DNA from: JAYWFX01 sp043778575
GTDB taxonomy: Bacteria; Patescibacteriota; JACMRA01
DNA: 7,418 nt
Assembly (NCBI GenBank): GCA_043778575.1
Contig: JAYWFX010000059.1
Span: 1-7,418 of the forward strand
Reading direction: 5' to 3'
Shown in pieces: positions 1-6,000 of the stretch; positions within the stretch are counted from its first letter, which is position 1; every line of letters begins with the position of its first letter. The position numbers and the translations under genes were made by a program. The notes below the pieces were generated by a model. It saw nothing but the letters and a program-made list of their open reading frames with translations, was not told the origin of the DNA and searched no databases.

Positions 1-59
1 TCTCAGCCTCAGTGTATCAACTCGTTGTGTGGCGTGGTGTCGTGTGGGTATGGTGTAAC
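1..59. other. Downstream flank, no gene visible
   Basis: These 59 bases follow the TAG stop. On the minus strand they are strikingly A/C-rich with few T and no T-run, and no stem-loop terminator can be drawn. The minus frame of the gene, read past the TAG, meets TGA after 16 codons. No ribosome-binding site plus start codon is evident. The flank looks more GC-rich than the end of the gene. It is probably intergenic and cut by the window edge. Confidence 0.5.
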
Positions 60-3000
60 CTAGTCTGTTACAGATGTAAAGATTTCGGAAGGGTTCTTAG
101 AGTAGAGGAAGGTTGAGTCTATGGTTTTAGATGTTCCTAGTTTTACTATACTTCCTAAATATCCCTTTGGAGAATTAGGTCTGGTAGCTTTTAGTATGGT
201 TTGAAGATCAGTTTGTTTGGTGGTGTTATTGGTAATCAAGGTTTTGTTTCCTGAAAGATCCTCTAGGTAGATACTTGGGTAGATAATCTTTTCTGTAGAA
301 GAGTTGATTGTCAGGAGAGCTGTATGAGTTGTCTGAGAGAGATAAGTGTAGTGACAGATGTAAGGGAGCGAAGAACTTTGATTGTTTGAATTAGAACTTG
401 AGCTGTTTGTATTTCTCATTCCACTCTTCAGTTCACTTGGAGTAAAGATACTACAATCTACGACTGAGTTATCTATTGGGTTGGTGATTTTGCCTATAGG
501 TGAGTTAGTGGTTTGCACCGTTCCATCTCCCCTATTGCTTGCACTCTCTGGATCACAGTTAGATTGTATCTGTCCTCCTACGATGAGAGTATTGTTTCCT
601 TTTCGAGCCATACAGTCAAAGCCTACTTCATTGAGGACGCTTACTTCATTTACTTCTTCATTTGTTTTAATGGTAAATGCTACTGGATCTCCTCCATGTA
701 TCCAAGGTGAAGTTGAGAATGGATTTATAGTACTAGCAGTTTGAGTTTGTACCCAGGATAGATCAGGAGTCTTTCTGTCGTATTTGAGTTTGTAGGTGGT
801 TGTGGCGTAGGTGGTTGAGCACTTTTGATTTGGAATACCTGCTACTGTGCAACTGTTTGTAGTGTCATCAGGGAGATTTGTACTGAGGGATATATCATAG
901 GTCTTTTCACTTCCATCAGCTAGTTCTGGGAGGGTAATGGTGTTGGTAAACACTCCTGCTCCATTTGAGGTTGTGGTTTCTGAGTTGTTTGTGGTTGTGA
1001 TACCATTTACTGTAGTTGTGGTAGGAGTTGCTGTAGAGTAGATTACTTGATTGTTGTTTGATGGATCTGTGATCTTTAGGTTGATGATACTTTCACTGTC
1101 ACTTGCTCCATAGAGTCGTACTATGTTTGAGTTGGTGTAATAGGTGGTCTGACTACCCCCGCCTGTGGCACCCCCTAGATTGGGGGAATTAGGAGAAACA
1201 GGAGATGTCAGTTTCGTAGCTACCTTCCATTCTTTACATCCATCGGTGTTTATGGATTCTTGCTTGTAGCAGTTTTGATCTTCTTTGAGTGATTGTCTTT
1301 CTAGTTTTAGGATAGCTGGGATATATGGTTTGATACCACTTACTTCAAAGGTAGTATATTGGTCTTTGATTGTTTCTCCTTTGTAGCTTCTGATCCTTGC
1401 TTGATACTGACCTGCGCTTACATCTGCGTCTTGACCGAGGAGGTAGTTGTATGTCCAGGTACAGCCAGATACATTACTTCCAAAAAGATTTGGATCAAAA
1501 CCTTGAGTTCCAGCTTCACATTTATTGAGATACCCTAATTCCTTTGCACTCTTGTAGTATTGACCATTTGAGTTTGTGAACTTGAGTATGTCTCTTTGAT
1601 TCTTTTTGTTTGTTTGATCTAAACTTGGATTGAGTTTCAGATCACTTTCTGTAGTTCTATTGAGACTTGCTATTCTCTTGATTGGAGTTGGATTGTAGTC
1701 CACGTCGTTTGTGGTTGTTCCTGTAGTATTACTTGCTTGGACGTTTCCTACTAGATCAATATCTGCTGCTTCTGTGTTGGTATCTACTTTGAGTGAAAAG
1801 GTTATGTACTTTAAATCTTTAAGTGATGGTACAAAGCTTCCTGTAGTTGTGGTACCTGGATTCCCAAGAGTTGAGATGTTTCCTCCTCTGGTTAGGGTGA
1901 TTGGGGTTTGGGTGATGAAGGCAGAAAGCTCTTCTTGAGTATTAGCTGAGGCAAGGTTTGAAGTAGAGGTGGCAGTGAGGGTTTGGTTTGGTTCTACGAC
2001 TACTTTGATTCCTTGTGCTGTAGGAGTTGTGAGTCCTGCGTTATCAGTTGCTTTTACTGTCAAAGAGTAGGTTTTGGTATTGTTTGGAGTATTTGGGTTG
2101 TTTACTGGTAGGACTGGGGTGTTGAGGATTGTAGAGTAAAATCCTGTGGAGTTGGTTCGTGTGGTTCCTGTTACTTCGCATATTCCATCACCATTTGGAT
2201 TTACTGTGGTTATCTCATCGAGGCAGATGGTGGTGTTCCATTTACGGGCTGACTTGTTTTGAGTTGTAGTAGTAGTTGGTGTAGATACTCCATTGATAAT
2301 AGTGTTTGTGGTAGTTGTGACACTATCAGCTTCACTAGATGGGGCTTGACCCTGGACTACTACGATTCCTTTGGTGGTTACATATCCTGTCTTTGGAGTA
2401 GAGACGATTGGAGTGGAGTTTGCAGGTAGATTGTTTGCTACTACTATTGGTACACTTGGGGCGGTGTATTCTTTACCACTAGCTGTCTTTACTTTGAAAC
2501 TGTAGGTATAGGTTGCATCTGGAAGAGTAGTATAGAGAGCGCCCGCGGAGGGCAGGGTGCAAAGCCCAAGCGGCCCAACTTGATTGGGACACGGGGCTGT
2601 CCTAGAATCGACGTTTATTCTCCCTGTCAAAACAACGCTTTGGGGAATCGGTGCAATGACACTTCCAAAGAAATTAGTAGCTGATGGAGTTCCAACAAGT
2701 GCTGGAGATGGGTATTGCCAGACGAGTCTGTTTTGAGTATCTCTGAGTTCTGCTCTGTAGTCTCCTTGAGTTGCTTCTATGATGGTACTTGGGTTAGTAG
2801 TTGCTTCTTTGGTGAATTTTAGGATTTGGTCTTCCCAGTAGACACTTCCCCAGGTGCTGGTAAAGACACCCATTTTGATTTGGTATTGACCAACTGTAAG
2901 GGGATTAAAACTAAAGGTAAAGTCTTTGGAGGAGTTTGTAGCTATAGCGTTATGCTCTGTGAATCTATTTGTCTCTACTACTCCTGATGGATTGTAAAAC

Positions 3001-6000
3001 TCAAAGAAGACTATGTTGTCATTGAGGGCTATGTTTGGATTCTTGTTCTTTACATTGATTCGAACGAGATATTCTCCAGGGATATTTGGGTTGAGTTCTA
3101 CAGAGGTGGTTGTGTCTACTGCCCAGGTTGCCCAAGTAGTATTTCCGACATTTGTTTGTGGGACTACGTAGGGAACCTGGTTCTTTTGGGTAATGAGATT
3201 ATTAAAAGTTATGGCATCTTGGACTCCATCTCCGTTTGGCGAAAAGATCGTAGCTGAGGGAGATGAAAACAGATTGATAGTGTTGAGATCTACCGCGAGC
3301 TTTCGATTGAGTGAGGTAGTTGAGCCCCATGATGAGTCTTCGATGCGGATTGTGTTTTCCTTCGAAGGATTAGTGCTCGATGTAATTGCGGGTAATGAGT
3401 TATCAACCAGTTTCACCTTGAGTTCAAAGTCGCACATTTCCTTATTGGCTGTCTGGGGGTTGTTGTCATGATCCACCATTTTACCACACACAAACTTGAT
3501 TGGAGAGTTTGGATAGGTTAGAGTTCGGTTTGTGGTAGTTGTGGTAGTTACTCCATTATTGACATTGGTAAATGAACCTGTAGTCTGCCCCTCAGGTACT
3601 GTGATTGCACCCAAAACTGTTGCTCCATTTTGGAGAAGAGGTGTGGTTGGAGATGTATTTACTGTGGAGTCGTATTCTGCTGGGAGGACATTGTTTTTAG
3701 CGGTGTCTACAGTGATTTTAATTGCTTTTCCTAGAGTTTGATTTGCGATAGTGAGATCGCTCCATCTCTCAGTGGTTCCTTTGATAGTGGTGGTATTATC
3801 TATCAGTTGTCCGTCTTGATTCTCGAGTGTCAGATAGTTTATGGTCTTGAGTGCAAAGGCTTGATCGATAGCCTGGTAGCCATTTCCTGCGCCTGTATTT
3901 GCAGATCCACAAGTGATATCTGGATTAATGATTGTTTTGGTGGCAGTGTTGTAGTTATTTGAGCAGATTTCATTTCCAGCTGTGTCTTGGGCTTTTATGT
4001 AAAACTTGTAATACCCTTCTACAGATAATTCTTTCACATCAAATCCGCAGCTCACTTCATCACTTCTGTTATTAGTGTTTGGAGTTGTTTGACCTGTTGG
4101 AGTGGTAGCAGGAGTCGAGTATTTACAAACTAGGTTATCAGCCAATCTCTTTTGGGAGTATGGATCCGTCACTGGTTGCCCGTCTCTAAAGAGAGGAAGT
4201 TCCTTAAAAGTTGCCCACTCGTCTGTAGACTGCAAAATTGAGATATCATATCCACTTGGATTGTTTCCTAGGTTCATCCCCGAAGTTTGTGAGTCATCCG
4301 CCCCTACCCGCACATCCTTTACTTTAAAGGTAATTGGAAAGTCTTTTTGATTGTATTGAGCTTGATTTACGATAGAGACAATCTGTGGTCGGGTATCCTC
4401 AAAGTTGATTGAATTTGTGCTCGTTCCAGTGTTTTTTAGGTTATCATCTACCGTGAAATTAAAAGTGTTTTTCCCTTTATCGAGGAGGTTTGATATATTT
4501 AGACCTGCGAGATTTAAATAGGTTTTCTTTGTGTCAGTTCCACTTGCGTCTTTGTTGAGTACAAAGTTTGGATTGTTTGCTACCGTTACATTGACTGTCT
4601 TATCGTTAAAACCATTTGAGTTTGTTCCAGCTCCATCCAAATCTGTTTTGTTTATCTTGAGTGAGCCAAAGTTATTATTTCCGCCATTTCGCGTGACCAG
4701 CCCTCCTGTAATCTCAGGGTTTGGAGTATTGACCCAGCCCCCTACCTTAGGATACGATATGTTTATATCCAGAGGTTGCGTATCAATAGCCACATAGTTA
4801 TTTCCTGCCAGATTGTAGCTTTCATTGCCTGCTTTATCGTAGGCTTTTACATCGATTGTGTAGACTCCATCAGGTGAAACGAGACCCAGATCATTGAGCC
4901 CGTCCCAACTTACGCTGATTTGTACTTTGTCATTTGCATCTCTCGTAAAGGCAATTCCATTACATGGGAGTGGGAGAGAAAGAGTATTTGGTTTATTACA
5001 GCTGGTGATAGTTTTGACCACTTTGGATTGACGATCAATAGTCACTGGTTTGACGAGACTTGTCAGTTCAGAGATTTCACTCCAACCAGTCCAGTTTGTC
5101 CCATCTGTGGTTGCTCTACTCTGTATCTTGAGCGGACTACTTCCTTTTTCTATCACTCTTTGATAGAGCGTGTCTTGATAAATCTGAAAAGAAACTGGAT
5201 AATCAGTGGCGATCTGGACGTATTGATAGCTGCTAGCTCCATTGACATCCACTGTTCGATTATGGAGATTAGCCGCACTATCCGAGCTTGTCATAGCTTG
5301 AATAAGCTTTCCTTTGTAGGTGATCGAGTCGATTGGTTTGTAGGTCGTTCCACCTGTGTAGTTGTTCCAGTTTGTCCAGCCTGTACCATTTGAACTGCTT
5401 CGCACATACATCAGATTTCCATCACTTCGAACCGTTTGAAAGAGTCTGCCATCGAGCACGTTTTGGGTGATTTTATCCTGAGAAACCCCACCGAAGAAAC
5501 TAAACCCACCAAAGCTCACACTATTTCCTGATATGACTCCCACAGCCGTTTGAATGGCATTATCAGTAGCAGATCGAACCGTCACAAATATCTGATTATC
5601 AAAAACAATCGCAGAGGGTTCATTTGGAGTAGTAAGTGCTCCAATTGCAGTCCAAGCACCCCAGTTGATCCCATCCCCACTACTATTTGTGATGATCTTA
5701 CTGCTACTTTTTTCACGGATAACGAGGTAAAGCTTTTTGTTTAGCACAACTGCTTGGGCGTTTGACCCTATGTTTGAACCAATTGATCTCCAGCCATTAC
5801 CATCGGTTGTTTGCCCTGCAGTGTTTGAGGTAATCCAGGAAACCCCATCGAGGGATCGCCTTTGGTAGAGCTGATCATTTTCGGTTTTGAATTGATACAA
5901 TTGACCGTTGAATGTGAGTTGAGAGTAGGTAGAGTTCAGTGCATTAGAATTTGATTTGTCCAATATTTTTATTACCTCATCTGACGCACCTGGAGTTTGA

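Larger units (their letters stand above)
63..2432 (-). other. C-terminal Thr/Asn/Ser-rich Ig-like array (residues 1650-2439)
   Basis: About 790 residues dominated by Thr, Asn and Ser contain recurring Ig G-strand endings: KTYSLTVKATDNAGLTTP (1769-1786), GQYQARIRSYKGE (1990-2002) with TTFEVSG (2009-2015), KTYDISLST (2159-2167) with YKLKYDRKTPDLSW (2196-2209), and YPSIYLEDLSGNKT (2367-2380). Between these strands sit long polar loops, many bounded by a cysteine pair (1719/1734, 1954/1973, 2037/2048, 2177/2187, 2256/2275, 2309/2342). A second PNGDG string occurs at 1728-1732. The end, after the Ser/Asn tract, has no hydrophobic anchor, LPxTG or recognised sorting domain. I infer four to six Ig-like modules with enlarged loops forming a stalk; individual boundaries are uncertain. 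Confidence 0.5.
2436..3269 (-). other. Second FlgD-like Ig domain with SPNGDG motif, split by inserts
   Basis: The domain opens with SPNGDGVQDAITF (1380-1392, the motif at 3225-3242), the 'FSPNGDGvnD.itf' start known from FlgD-like and gliding-motility C-terminal Ig domains. It resumes after an insert with GDYRAELRDTQNRLVW (1539-1554), matching 'v.i.d..g.lV', and finishes with LPDATYTYSFKVKTASGK (1619-1636), matching 'lpDGtYtY.v.a....G'. The 'WDG.d..G' turn is replaced by a loop containing C1597 and C1607. Two departures from the normal about 90-residue domain are therefore visible: one large insert and one small cysteine-bounded loop. Confidence 0.6.

Noticed and set aside
1..62. Rho-independent terminator after the stop
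   Set aside because: No GC stem followed by a T-run can be drawn on the minus strand in the 59 bases available.
382..744. Plus-strand ORF of 120 codons with a hydrophobic N-terminus
   Set aside because: Antisense shadow of the Thr/Ser/Asn-rich C-terminal region: the complements of Asn, Ser and Thr codons give Val/Leu/Phe-rich peptides that mimic a membrane segment.
2535..2600. Regulatory hairpin or ncRNA in the GC island
   Set aside because: Only 4-bp stems (gccc/gggc) can be drawn, and the coding frame passes through intact.
4920..5393. Plus-strand ORF of 157 codons
   Set aside because: It lies wholly opposite the propeller coding region, shows no recognisable domain, and its frame is explained by the low density of stop complements in the minus-strand gene.
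5058..5939. Sialidase or other glycosidase activity for the propeller
   Set aside because: No canonical Asp-box series (SxDxGxTW) or arginine triad was found; 'S.DG..W' strings are only loosely similar.
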